Origin: a virus
Reading direction: 5' to 3' (one strand)
IMG/VR virus record: IMGVR_UViG_3300010370_000051
Location: 1-53,985 of that record
Length of the DNA stretch: 53,985 nt
The notes under the pieces: model-generated
Told to the model about the DNA's origin: nothing
Seen by the model: only the letters and a program-made list of their open reading frames with translations
Database searches by the model: none
Shown here: positions 27,285 to 33,872 of the stretch, piece after piece
Layout of the letters: each line of letters begins with the position of its first letter
Numbering within the stretch: the stretch's first letter is position 1
Made by a program: the position numbers and the translations under genes

Positions 27285-28370
27285 TTGTATGATTATCTAA
27301 TTGTTGGTGCTGGATTGTTCGGCGCAACATTTGCAAGACTTGCTAGAGATTCTGGTAAGTCTTGTTTAGTCATTGATAAGAGAACTCATATTGGTGGCAA
27401 TTGTTATACTGAAAACATTGAAGGTATTAATGTACATAAGTATGGTCCTCATATTTTTCATACAAATAATAAAGTCGTCTGGGATTTTGTAAATCGTTTT
27501 GCAGAATTTAATAACTTTATTCTCTCACCAAAAGCATTCTCAAAAGGTAAATTATATTCTTTACCTTTTAATATGAATACTTTTTATGAGATGTGGGGTG
27601 CTACAACTCCTTCTAAGGCAAAAGAAATTATAGAGAAACAAAGGTTTAAAGGTACTCCAACCAATCTTGAAGAGCAAGCATTGTCTCTTGTAGGACAAGA
27701 CATTTATCAAACTCTTATCAAAGGTTACACAGAAAAGCAATGGGGTAAAAAGGCAACTGAATTACCTTCTTTCATTATTAAAAGACTTCCATTAAGATTT
27801 ACTTTTGATAATAACTACTTCAATGATAAGTATCAAGGTATTCCGATTGGTGGTTATACTTTAATGATTCAAAAAATGCTTGATGGTATTGAAGTTAAAT
27901 TAGAAACAGATTATTTTTCTGACCGAGAGTGTTTTAATAGAATAGCAAATCAAGTTGTCTATACTGGTTGCATTGATGAGTTCTTTGATTATGAATTTGG
28001 AGAACTTGAATATCGTTCATTAAGATTTGAACATCAAGTTCAAGATACTGATAATTTTCAAGGCAATGCTGTGATTAATTATTGTGATCAAGAAATTGAA
28101 TATACGAGAATCATAGAACATAAACATTTTGAAAAGGTACAAACAGATAAAACTGTGATCACAAAAGAGTATCCGCAGAATTATCAAAAAGGATTAGTAC
28201 CTTATTATCCAATCAATGATTTGAGAAATCAAATGATTTATGAGAACTATAAAAATAAGTCATCATCTTTGACAAACTTTATATTTGGTAGTAGACTTGC
28301 TGAGTATAAGTATATGGATATGGACACGGTAATTAAGTCTGCGATGAATAAATTTGGAGATTCTAAATGA
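27285..28370 (+). CDS. glf: UDP-galactopyranose mutase
   Basis: 361 aa. Flavoenzyme that converts UDP-galactopyranose to UDP-galactofuranose, the donor for galactofuranose-containing glycans. The N-terminus YDYLIVGAGLFGATFARLAR is the FAD-binding GxGxxG fold, followed by DKRTHIGGNCYTE. HKYGPHIFHT and the YTEKQWGKKATELP region are hallmark segments of the family, and length is normal. The start is TTG, chosen because GGAGGAAAGG lies just upstream and the start directly follows the preceding stop. Its presence shows that this operon probably makes a galactofuranose-containing glycan. It overlaps the next gene by 4 bases. Confidence 0.93.
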   Translation: MYDYLIVGAGLFGATFARLARDSGKSCLVIDKRTHIGGNCYTENIEGINVHKYGPHIFHTNNKVVWDFVNRFAEFNNFILSPKAFSKGKLYSLPFNMNTFYEMWGATTPSKAKEIIEKQRFKGTPTNLEEQALSLVGQDIYQTLIKGYTEKQWGKKATELPSFIIKRLPLRFTFDNNYFNDKYQGIPIGGYTLMIQKMLDGIEVKLETDYFSDRECFNRIANQVVYTGCIDEFFDYEFGELEYRSLRFEHQVQDTDNFQGNAVINYCDQEIEYTRIIEHKHFEKVQTDKTVITKEYPQNYQKGLVPYYPINDLRNQMIYENYKNKSSSLTNFIFGSRLAEYKYMDMDTVIKSAMNKFGDSK

Positions 28371-29119
28371 AAAAGAAATGTGCTGTATTTACGACAGTTA
28401 AAAATGAAAGTATTTTTCTGCCGATTTGGTTGAGGCATTATCAACAATATTTTTCCAACGATGACATTTATATTCTAGATCACTTTTCTACAGATGGGTC
28501 TACGGCAAATCTTCCGGTAAATGTTCGTCTAGTTTCAAATGATTATGTAAACGATCACGAATGGTTGGTTAAAATCGCACAAGATTTTCAAAGGCAACTT
28601 CTTGAAAGTTATCAGTGTGTTGTATTTGCAGAGAGTGATGAAATCATTTACTCTCTTGAAAAACCATTGAATGAAACTTTGAATGATTTTATTCAAGGTG
28701 ATGAATTGTATACAACTTGTAGTGGGTATAGTGTCATTCAAGACACTCAGAATGAATCAGCACTTTCTTCTGGGGACCATATCTTTGAGAAAAGAAATGT
28801 CTGGTACAAAGATGCTGCAGAGGATAAAACTCTGATTAGTAAAGTTCCTCTTGAATGGAACTGGGGTTTTCATAGTTTGAAGGGTAGAAACAATAACTAT
28901 CATCGTGACTTGTATATTGCACATTTACATCGATTTGATTTTGAATCAATGGTAAAAAGGCATCAAGAAAGAACAAGCTTCCAACAGAAGAAAGATGGTG
29001 GTGGGCATCATTGGAAAACAGATCGAGATGATATTTTTGAAGTTTTTAGGCAAGTTGCATCGCAACCTTTCTTGATTACCGAACAGCATAAGGTCGCACT
29101 TAAACACTTAACTTATTGA
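28367..29119 (+). CDS. Glycosyltransferase family 2-like protein
   Basis: 250 aa. KKCAVFTTVKNESIFLPIWL and DDIYILDHFSTDGS are the N-terminal motifs of the Glyco_tranf_2_4 group; FAESDEIIYSLE carries the acidic metal site, and AHLHRFDFESMVKRHQERT is the typical C-terminal segment. A cytoplasmic sugar transferase of unknown donor and acceptor. It overlaps glf by ATGA and closes the sugar-transfer operon: a late box and a separate small gene follow. Confidence 0.8.
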   Translation: MKKKCAVFTTVKNESIFLPIWLRHYQQYFSNDDIYILDHFSTDGSTANLPVNVRLVSNDYVNDHEWLVKIAQDFQRQLLESYQCVVFAESDEIIYSLEKPLNETLNDFIQGDELYTTCSGYSVIQDTQNESALSSGDHIFEKRNVWYKDAAEDKTLISKVPLEWNWGFHSLKGRNNNYHRDLYIAHLHRFDFESMVKRHQERTSFQQKKDGGGHHWKTDRDDIFEVFRQVASQPFLITEQHKVALKHLTY

Positions 29120-29125
29120 TAAATA
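29118..29125 (+). promoter_or_regulatory. Late promoter box
   Basis: GATAAATA overlapping the stop of the preceding gene, 20 bases before the ATG of the coiled-coil gene. Confidence 0.5.
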
Positions 29126-29145
29126 AAGAAAAAACATTACGAATT

Positions 29146-29514
29146 ATGGCAACTGAAACGACAACTCTTACTTTGCCTCTGGCACACTTGCATTATTTGA
29201 CCGCAGATTCAAATAATCAAACTGGTTATACACTTGAAGAAGTTGATGCTCTAATTGCAGAGCACGGAAATGATTATGAGGTTGAAGCAACAATCACTCA
29301 TCCAGTTCCACCTCCATACACTGTAGAAGGTGATATTGCTGCTCACGAAGCAAGAATTGAAACTGATAGAAGTATGCTTACACAATTTCAAGAGACACTT
29401 CAAGATCTTGAAGAGGGGTCTGAAGAGCACACTCGTGCCCAAGAGCAAATTGAAGCAGTAGAAGCAGACATTGTTGCTTGTGAAGAGTATATTGCAAGTC
29501 TCAAAGCATCTTGA
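29146..29514 (+). CDS. Hypothetical protein with C-terminal coiled coil
   Basis: 122 aa from ATG 29146 (MATETTTLTLPL); an upstream TTG at 29116 would add 10 residues but has no ribosome binding site and would remove the late promoter from the leader. The N-terminal ~55 residues include HPVPPPYTVEGD; residues ~60-120 are heptad-like and acidic (TQFQETLQDLEEGSEEHTRA), predicted helical coiled coil. Cyanophages often carry such small proteins near fibres; a structural or chaperone role is possible but not shown. Confidence 0.7.
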   Translation: MATETTTLTLPLAHLHYLTADSNNQTGYTLEEVDALIAEHGNDYEVEATITHPVPPPYTVEGDIAAHEARIETDRSMLTQFQETLQDLEEGSEEHTRAQEQIEAVEADIVACEEYIASLKAS

Positions 29515-29539
29515 CACCTAACTCAAAACACCTTATAAT
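29511..29539 (+). promoter_or_regulatory. Consensus sigma-70 promoter
   Basis: TTGACA (29511-29516) and TATAAT (29534-29539) with 17-bp spacing: both boxes perfect. It overlaps the end of the preceding gene and points into a gene-free stretch that ends in a terminator. Confidence 0.88.
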
Positions 29540-29545
29540 ATTTAA

Positions 29546-29646
29546 GTCTTTCATATCCTCGTATCTTTGGGAATGAAGACCCTCTTCAGTGGTGTGGAGA
29601 GGTGAGTTGGTGGTAACTAAGGAGGGTTTTATACCCTCCTTTTTTC
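29546..29646 (+). ncRNA. Candidate ~100-nt small RNA
   Basis: The segment between a perfect promoter and a strong terminator has no convincing ORF (only a 10-codon one, MKTLFSGVER, without a good ribosome binding site). It can fold into a first hairpin, CCTCTTC (29581-29587) with GGAGAGG (29596-29602), 7 bp with one G-U and an 8-nt loop, then a single-stranded segment TGAGTTGGTGGTAACT, then the terminator hairpin. This is the layout of a trans-acting or antisense small RNA. Target unknown. Alternatively the promoter could drive the following endonuclease by read-through. Confidence 0.6.
29619..29646 (+). terminator. Rho-independent terminator
   Basis: AAGGAGGGT (29619-29627) and ACCCTCCTT (29633-29641) form a 9-bp stem with a 5-nt loop, followed by six or seven T. 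Confidence 0.9.
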
Positions 29647-29678
29647 TCTTATAAATTACTATAAATCTTGATGATCCA

Positions 29679-30317
29679 ATGAGCCTAGTAGCAAGTAAAT
29701 CTAAAAGAAGATTAATTTATGGGTTTGGTATAAATGATGCTGACTATGTAATAAAACCTCTTGTAAATGGGAAGAGAAAAAGTTGTCCTTATTATAAAAG
29801 GTGGGAATCATTACTTACAAGATGTTATTCAAAAAAATCTTTAGAATTACATCCTGCTTATGTTGGTTGTTCTGTATCTGATGAATGGAAGTATTTTTCT
29901 GATTTTAAATTATGGATGGAAAAACAAGATTGGGAAGGAAAACATTTAGATAAAGATATATTGCATCCAGGAAATAAAATATATGCTCCAGATAAGTGTA
30001 TATTTGTTCCGAGTTACATTAATTTACTAATGACTAAATGTGATAAGAAAAGAGGAAAGTACCCTTTAGGTGTTTATTATTGTAAAAGCAGTAAAGGTTT
30101 TCATTCCTATTTTAGTAATGAAGGAAAAGTCCTACATTTGGGATTTTATAATGATCCGTTTGAAGCTCATAAAAAATATCAATTAGAAAAATCTAGATAT
30201 ATAAAAGAAATCGCTGATAAACAATCTGACTATAGGATTAGAAATGCCCTCATTCGTATTTCTAATGGTATAATAGAAGATTATGATAATGGTGTAGAAA
30301 CAATTAATTATCGTTAA
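29679..30317 (+). CDS. Putative homing endonuclease-like protein
   Basis: 212 aa. The segment YYKRWESLLTRCYSKKSLEL then GCSVSDEWKYFSDFKLWMEK then HLDKDILHPGNKIYAPDKC is a pattern I associate with phage HNH/AP2-type free-standing endonucleases; the KRGKYPLGVYYCKSSKGFHS segment with YLGFYNDPFEAHKKY is an AP2-like DNA-binding domain. Catalytic residues are not certain. It stands alone between a terminator and the glutaredoxin gene. Sequences TATAAATTA and TATAAATC upstream could be weak late boxes. Confidence 0.72.
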   Translation: MSLVASKSKRRLIYGFGINDADYVIKPLVNGKRKSCPYYKRWESLLTRCYSKKSLELHPAYVGCSVSDEWKYFSDFKLWMEKQDWEGKHLDKDILHPGNKIYAPDKCIFVPSYINLLMTKCDKKRGKYPLGVYYCKSSKGFHSYFSNEGKVLHLGFYNDPFEAHKKYQLEKSRYIKEIADKQSDYRIRNALIRISNGIIEDYDNGVETINYR

Positions 30318-30327
30318 GGAGAATAAA

Positions 30328-30570
30328 ATGAACTTTACTGTATACAGCAAAAATGGGTGTAATTATTGCTATAAGGTCAAGCAAGTATTGGAATTGACAG
30401 GAAGTAACTTTGTGGTTTATAATCTAGATGAGCATTTTACCAGAGATGAGTTTTATGCTGAGTTTGGTAAGGGTGCTACTTTTCCACAAGTTATTTGTAA
30501 TGATAAAAAATTAGGAGGATCAGTTGACACAATCAAATTCCTCAAAGAACAACAAGTCATCAGGTCCTGA
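30328..30570 (+). CDS. nrdC: Glutaredoxin
   Basis: 80 aa thiol-disulphide oxidoreductase. The redox site CNYC lies at residues ~11-14 (NGCNYCYKVKQVLE), GATFPQVIC gives the cis-Pro loop, and KLGGSVDTIKFL is the GG motif of the glutathione-binding site. In T4-like phages this class reduces ribonucleotide reductase for dNTP synthesis; that pairing fits with thyX nearby, although nrdA/B are not in the window. A clear AAGGAG site precedes the ATG. The 3' end is overlapped by the next gene by 47 bases. Confidence 0.92.
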   Translation: MNFTVYSKNGCNYCYKVKQVLELTGSNFVVYNLDEHFTRDEFYAEFGKGATFPQVICNDKKLGGSVDTIKFLKEQQVIRS

Positions 30571-30775
30571 CCTAAATAAAAACAAGAACCACAAAAATCG
30601 TGGTGTTGAACTTATTCTTAATGGAGGTAAAAGAAAGCAAACTCAACCATTCCACATCATCTTTGAGAAGATGGTTTGCTTTCTAAATCGGGAAGTAACC
30701 GTCTATTTCGAATTTTCCTTTAAGTCAAGGAAAAGAAAAGTAGTTTCCCGGAGAAAAAGAAATGTTAGCAACTAG
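30524..30775 (+). CDS. Conserved-looking basic hypothetical protein (83 aa)
   Basis: Starts at TTG 30524, chosen because AGGAGG (30513-30518) stands 5 bases upstream; this start lies inside the glutaredoxin gene in another frame. The first ~25 residues are polar and Asn/Lys-rich, then VELILNGGKRKQTQPFHIIF and MVCFLNREVTVYFEFSF suggest a small beta fold, ending in a very basic tail. Function unknown; the charge would suit nucleic acid binding. Its end overlaps the next gene by 14 bases. Confidence 0.65.
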   Translation: MTQSNSSKNNKSSGPDLNKNKNHKNRGVELILNGGKRKQTQPFHIIFEKMVCFLNREVTVYFEFSFKSRKRKVVSRRKRNVSN

Positions 30776-30992
30776 TTTAGTTTTCGGTTGTTTTTTAACT
30801 GTATTGTTTCTTATAGTGGGACTTGTAACAGGTTGGGTGGCGCGAGAATATATGCTGAACTATCAGGATCGTCCAAAACTTCACCCAGAATTTTTTGATA
30901 GTAAAGGTAATGTAATTCCTGATGAAGTCTTAGCAATCAGTTTTAATCCTGATTACTTTGATGACTATGAAGATGAGGATGAAGAAGAATAA
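30762..30992 (+). CDS. Single-pass membrane protein, acidic tail (76 aa)
   Basis: Residues ~3-27 (SLVFGCFLTVLFLIVGLVTG) form one membrane helix followed by WVAREYML; the rest is soluble and finishes in a strongly acidic run (DDYEDEDEEE). A Gly/Arg residue after the helix suggests the tail stays in the cytoplasm. Overlaps the preceding basic gene in another frame. Role unknown; the type is common in cyanophages. Confidence 0.75.
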   Translation: MLATSLVFGCFLTVLFLIVGLVTGWVAREYMLNYQDRPKLHPEFFDSKGNVIPDEVLAISFNPDYFDDYEDEDEEE

Positions 30993-30999
30993 CTAAATA
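30992..30999 (+). promoter_or_regulatory. Late promoter box
   Basis: ACTAAATA just after the preceding stop; a TATAAT lies a few bases further on (31003-31008), so early and late starts may both serve the next gene. Confidence 0.5.
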
Positions 31000-31029
31000 T
31001 ACTATAATCATTTTAGATTTTGAATTGAT

Positions 31030-31650
31030 ATGACAACAACAAAACAAAAAAAGACAGCAACAAGTACACAAGCAAAGGTAGTTCAGGCAAAGAAACCTGC
31101 CCCTGCTCCAGTTGTAGATAATCTTCCAAACAATCCTTTCATTTTTGAAGTATTGGATCTTGTTTCGCGTCAAAGGTCTAATGCTAAAAAAGTAGAAGTT
31201 CTTAAAAAGTACGAAGACCTTTCACTTAAAGCAATTTTGATTTGGAACTTTGATGAGACTGTAATTTCAATGCTTCCCGATGGAGAAGTACCATACTCTG
31301 CATTTGAAGATCAGACTGTAAGTAATGGTAATCTCTCTACAAAAATTACTAATGAAGTTCGTAGAATGCACGAAACTGGATCCTTCTCTCTAGGTTCTAG
31401 TGATAAGCAAGGTCATACAACAATTCGTAAAGAATATAAAAACTTTTATCATTTCATCAAAGGTGGTAATGATGGATTGAATAATATTCGTAGAGAATCG
31501 ATGTTTATTAATTTGCTCCAAGGTCTTCATCCACTTGAGGCAGAAATTATTTGTCTTGTGAAAGATAAAAAACTCACAGATAAGTATAAGTTGACTAAAG
31601 AAATTGTTTCCGAAGCTTACCCTGACATCACTTGGGGAGGACGTTCGTGA
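31030..31650 (+). CDS. Cyanophage protein of the DUF6433 type
   Basis: 206 aa. After a Lys/Ala/Pro-rich lead (KKPAPAPVV), the domain starts NPFIFEVLDLVSRQRSNAKK and contains VEVLKKYEDLSLKAILIWNF, YKNFYHFIKGGNDGLNNIRR and FINLLQGLHPLEAEIICLVK. I recognise this as a protein found in nearly every T4-like cyanophage, of unknown function; the family name is from memory. It is soluble and mostly helical. Its stop overlaps the next start as GTGA. Confidence 0.8.
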   Translation: MTTTKQKKTATSTQAKVVQAKKPAPAPVVDNLPNNPFIFEVLDLVSRQRSNAKKVEVLKKYEDLSLKAILIWNFDETVISMLPDGEVPYSAFEDQTVSNGNLSTKITNEVRRMHETGSFSLGSSDKQGHTTIRKEYKNFYHFIKGGNDGLNNIRRESMFINLLQGLHPLEAEIICLVKDKKLTDKYKLTKEIVSEAYPDITWGGRS

Positions 31651-31985
31651 GTCAAGTTGTTGATAAAGTACAAAAAAATCATATGGACCACTGGACATCA
31701 TCAGAAAAAGAAACTTGTAAATCACGCTACGGTTGTGAGATTATGATTGAAAATGGTTCGTATACAGATGTTCGTACTAAAGATGCACCTAATGACGCTT
31801 ATATCATTCAATATGTTGTGGATGATAAACTCTGCTATGACTTAACTAGGGGTTCTAGAGTAAAATTGTTTGATATGTATTGGGATAAGTTTCGTGAAAA
31901 TCTTAAAAGCATTGAGTTTGGATATGGTAGAGTTAATCCAAAACTCTGGGGTTATAAGACACCAGAAAAGAAAAAGCGAAAGTGA
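31647..31985 (+). CDS. Conserved-looking hypothetical protein (112 aa)
   Basis: The start is taken as GTG 31647, which overlaps the preceding stop (GTGA) and has GGGGAGG 6-12 bases upstream; the alternative TTG 31632 would lie on that ribosome binding site. The sequence MDHWTSSEKETCKSRYGCEI then DAYIIQYVVDDKLCYDLTRG and FDMYWDKFRENLKSIEFGYG is soluble alpha/beta with a basic end. I do not know the function. A ~130-base gap follows with a late box and nothing else evident. Confidence 0.72.
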   Translation: MSQVVDKVQKNHMDHWTSSEKETCKSRYGCEIMIENGSYTDVRTKDAPNDAYIIQYVVDDKLCYDLTRGSRVKLFDMYWDKFRENLKSIEFGYGRVNPKLWGYKTPEKKKRK

Positions 31986-32071
31986 TTTTCCAGATTGAGG
32001 GAAATTTTTCCGGCAAAATTTTTTTATATAAAGGTTTCCTAAAATTGTATCAGGAAATACACACAAAACTC

Positions 32072-32079
32072 CCTAAATA
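32072..32079 (+). promoter_or_regulatory. Late promoter box
   Basis: CCTAAATA followed by CC, 41 bases before the small secreted-protein gene. A TATAAT at 32095-32100 may be a second, early start. Confidence 0.5.
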
Positions 32080-32119
32080 CCAGTGAATAGAGGTATAATA
32101 GTCCTCTAACGTTCATCCT

Positions 32120-32326
32120 ATGACTAAGGCACTTTTGCTCTTGGCATGGGTTCCACTTCTTTCTATTTCTACGCCCCAACTTGCTGAAACCAATAAAGTT
32201 GCAATAAGTTGTGACGCAGCGTGGGAACTAATGGACATTGTTAAAAACGACAATGTAGTAGATCAAAGAAGAGAAGACCGACTGCTATTAGAACTCCGAA
32301 AGGATGTTGTGAGACTTAAGTGCTAA
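32120..32326 (+). CDS. Small exported protein, Cys-containing (68 aa)
   Basis: An N-terminal signal peptide is visible (MTKALLLLAWVPLLSISTPQ, likely cut after PQLAE or nearby). The mature part, ISCDAAWELMDIVKNDNVVD to VVRLKC, is helical with one Cys near each end that could form a disulphide in the periplasm. No Shine-Dalgarno sequence precedes the ATG, which lies inside the riboswitch-like element. The mature domain aligns loosely with the next ORF (C, A, L, D, LxxE and final C positions), so the two may be tandem paralogues. Function unknown. Confidence 0.7.
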   Translation: MTKALLLLAWVPLLSISTPQLAETNKVAISCDAAWELMDIVKNDNVVDQRREDRLLLELRKDVVRLKC

Positions 32327-32373
32327 AACTGAATAGGACGGAAGTAAGCCGACTCGGAACGGATCGTTCATCT

Positions 32374-32526
32374 ATGGAAGCACTCATTTTAACTTGCTTA
32401 CAAGCACAGTTAATTGCTGGTAGAGTTCATAAACAAGAACTATCGCCGCAAGCGAAGAATGATTTAATTTGGGAGATTAAACAAGTCTCACCAAAAGAGT
32501 GTAAAATAGACGCAAAAGCCGACTGA
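32374..32526 (+). CDS. Small Cys-containing protein (50 aa), possible paralogue
   Basis: The ATG at 32374 is preferred over GTG 32320 because the upstream stretch is the conserved RNA element and its translation looks like chance sequence. The product begins MEALILTCLQAQLIAGRVHK, so the hydrophobic start is short, then DLIWEIKQVSPKECKIDAKA. Two Cys about 35 residues apart match the preceding protein. No Shine-Dalgarno sequence. Function unknown. Confidence 0.6.
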   Translation: MEALILTCLQAQLIAGRVHKQELSPQAKNDLIWEIKQVSPKECKIDAKAD

Positions 32527-32566
32527 AGGAACGCTCTTTAACCTAAACCATTAAGGAGAAAACCTA

Positions 32567-32704
32567 ATGTCTAAAGTAGTATATCGAGGCGTTGAATACG
32601 ATACGCAAAAGCGTTTAGAGTATCAACAGCAGATGATGCAACAACCTCAACAATACAACGAAACCTATCGTGGTGTTAAGTTTGTAAAGGAGGGGCACAA
32701 ATGA
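32567..32704 (+). CDS. DUF4278-like small protein (45 aa)
   Basis: Product MSKVVYRGVEYDTQKRLEYQ followed by a Gln/Met-rich stretch and TYRGVKFVKEGHK. The twice-used YRGVxY/F motif is the mark of the cyanobacterial DUF4278 peptides (family name from memory). AAGGAG lies 10-15 bases before the ATG. It sits just downstream of the riboswitch-like element and is thus a candidate for control by it. Its stop overlaps the next start (ATGA). Confidence 0.75.
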   Translation: MSKVVYRGVEYDTQKRLEYQQQMMQQPQQYNETYRGVKFVKEGHK

Positions 32705-32802
32705 ACACTTACTTCGTTCGTTACCTCAAGAAAAAGGCAAAGAAGGAACAACTCCTTCACAATGCACAACTGAATATGGCAAAGCAACCACAAGTTGCTT
32801 GA
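32701..32802 (+). CDS. Very small basic protein (33 aa)
   Basis: MNTYFVRYLKKKAKKEQLLH then NAQLNMAKQPQVA; basic and probably helical. AAGGAGGGG stands 6 bases upstream inside the preceding gene and the start overlaps its stop (ATGA), which is strong evidence of translation for so small an ORF. A terminator follows. Function unknown. Confidence 0.7.
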   Translation: MNTYFVRYLKKKAKKEQLLHNAQLNMAKQPQVA

Positions 32803-32805
32803 AGT

Positions 32806-32834
32806 AAAGGAGGGGTTGATCCCCTCCTTTTTTT
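32806..32834 (+). terminator. Rho-independent terminator
   Basis: AAAGGAGGGG (32806-32815) and CCCCTCCTTT (32821-32830) make a 10-bp stem with a TTGAT loop and an extended T-tract. Closes the small-gene operon. Confidence 0.93.
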
Positions 32835-32865
32835 ATGTTATGATATCTTCAGTGAAAAGTATTCT

Positions 32866-33039
32866 ATGGACAGAGACAAACTAAAACTAATTGTCCGTAA
32901 TCTTGAACTCCTGATTGATAATCTGAAAGCAGAAGTCTATTCTGATGTATCTGCTTACAAATATACAGAACCAGATGTCAAAAAAAGACCAATTTTAGAT
33001 TACGATGAAATTTTTGAGGATTCTGATTTAGATGACTAG
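32866..33039 (+). CDS. Small acidic hypothetical protein (57 aa)
   Basis: MDRDKLKLIVRNLELLIDNL then KAEVYSDVSAYKYTEP and an acidic end (DEIFEDSDLDD). The first half is an amphipathic helix. It overlaps the next small ORF by 8 bases, giving a run 57-aa gene, 55-aa gene, thyX with all junctions overlapping. Function unknown; such peptides often sit before thyX in cyanophages as far as I recall. Confidence 0.68.
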   Translation: MDRDKLKLIVRNLELLIDNLKAEVYSDVSAYKYTEPDVKKRPILDYDEIFEDSDLDD

Positions 33040-33199
33040 TAGAGCAAGAAAATTGATTAAGTTGCTTGAGAAACTTGTAAAGCAAGAGCACCTTTATACT
33101 GAAGAAAAAATCATAGAAATGAAACAACAACTGCGAGCATTAAAAGAAGAACTCGCACAACTGGAAGCAAAAACATCAAAAGGATTTGGAAAGAAATGA
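33032..33199 (+). CDS. Small basic coiled-coil protein (55 aa)
   Basis: MTSRARKLIKLLEKLVKQEH then EEKIIEMKQQLRALKEELAQ; nearly all helical with heptad spacing, basic N-terminus. Its stop overlaps the thyX start (ATGA), so it is translationally coupled with thyX. Function unknown; a coiled-coil partner or regulator is possible. Confidence 0.7.
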   Translation: MTSRARKLIKLLEKLVKQEHLYTEEKIIEMKQQLRALKEELAQLEAKTSKGFGKK

Positions 33200-33846
33200 C
33201 TGTAAAACTTATTTCGGTAACTCCCGATGCAGAAAAAACAATGGCGTTTATTGCGCGAGTTAGTAACCCTGCGAATCAAGACAACGAAAACTATGCCAAG
33301 TTGCTTGCTTATTGTATTAAGCATAATCATTGGTCTGTGTTTGAGCAGTCTTCTATGACGCTTGAGATTGAGACGACTCGTGGTATTGCGGCACAGATTC
33401 TGAGGCACCGCAGTTTCACATTCCAAGAGTTTTCTCAACGGTATGCAGATAGTTCTTTGATTTCTGAATATATTCCCGTTCCCGATCTTCGCCGTCAAGA
33501 CACTAAAAATCGTCAGAACTCGATTGATGATATTGGTGAGTATGAGAAACTCGGTCTTCAGAGTAAAATTCAAGAGCATTTTGCACACTCTATGAACCTC
33601 TACAAAGAACTTCTTGCTCACGGGGTGGCAAAGGAGTGTGCTCGGTTTGTACTGCCCTTAGCGACCCCTACGCGCATTTATATGACGGGTTCTTGCCGTT
33701 CGTGGATAACCTACATTGCTCTCCGTGAAAAGTCAGGAACTCAGCGGGAGCATATGGATATCGCAAAAGCGTGTAAAGCAGTTTTTGCTGAACAGTTTCC
33801 AATTTGTTATGAAGCACTTGGTGGTGAAGCAGAGTGGGTTATCTAA
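33196..33846 (+). CDS. thyX: Flavin-dependent thymidylate synthase
   Basis: 216 aa. Makes dTMP from dUMP with methylene-tetrahydrofolate, FAD and NADPH, supplying dTTP for phage DNA. The signature RHRSFTFQEFSQRYAD (family motif RHRxxSxxExSxR, with F-T in the middle here) is at residues ~75-90; HWSVFEQSSMTLEIETTRGI and LPLATPTRIYMTGSCRSW are the other flavin/dUMP segments. Length is normal and the frame intact. ATGA overlap with the preceding small gene; late box follows. Confidence 0.97.
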   Translation: MTVKLISVTPDAEKTMAFIARVSNPANQDNENYAKLLAYCIKHNHWSVFEQSSMTLEIETTRGIAAQILRHRSFTFQEFSQRYADSSLISEYIPVPDLRRQDTKNRQNSIDDIGEYEKLGLQSKIQEHFAHSMNLYKELLAHGVAKECARFVLPLATPTRIYMTGSCRSWITYIALREKSGTQREHMDIAKACKAVFAEQFPICYEALGGEAEWVI

Positions 33847-33849
33847 ATA
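33842..33849 (+). promoter_or_regulatory. Late promoter box
   Basis: TCTAAATA overlapping the thyX stop, 24 bases before the next gene. Confidence 0.5.
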
Positions 33850-33872
33850 AAAATTAAACAGGAGGTATAAAC

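Larger units (their letters stand above)
32110..32533 (+). promoter_or_regulatory. Two tandem glutamine-riboswitch-like elements with ORFs in their loops
   Basis: Element 1: CGTTCATCCTAT (32110-32121) and ATAGGACGGAAGTAAG continuing to GGAACG (32333-32361). Element 2: CGTTCATCTAT (32365-32375) and ATAGACGCAAAAGCC continuing to GAAGGAACGC (32506-32534). In each, CGTTC pairs with GAACG and the following TCCTAT/ATAGGA or ATCTAT/ATAGA segments also pair. The conserved core resembles the glnA / downstream-peptide RNA (CGUUCA..GACGGAAGUA..GAAGGAACG). A small ORF fills each inner loop. Core of element 2 is degenerate. A three-base-loop hairpin GGAACG-gat-CGTTC between the elements is an alternative fold. 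Confidence 0.5.

Noticed and set aside
29573-29605. 10-codon ORF MKTLFSGVER as a leader peptide
   Set aside because: No proper ribosome site and half of it lies in the first hairpin; the RNA interpretation explains the segment better.
30524-30529. TTGACA as a -35 promoter box
   Set aside because: No -10 box at 16-18 bases; the TTG is better explained as the start codon of the 83-aa gene behind AGGAGG.
33094-33621. 175-codon minus-strand ORF across thyX
   Set aside because: thyX motifs on the plus strand are unmistakable; the antisense ORF has no ribosome site or family resemblance.
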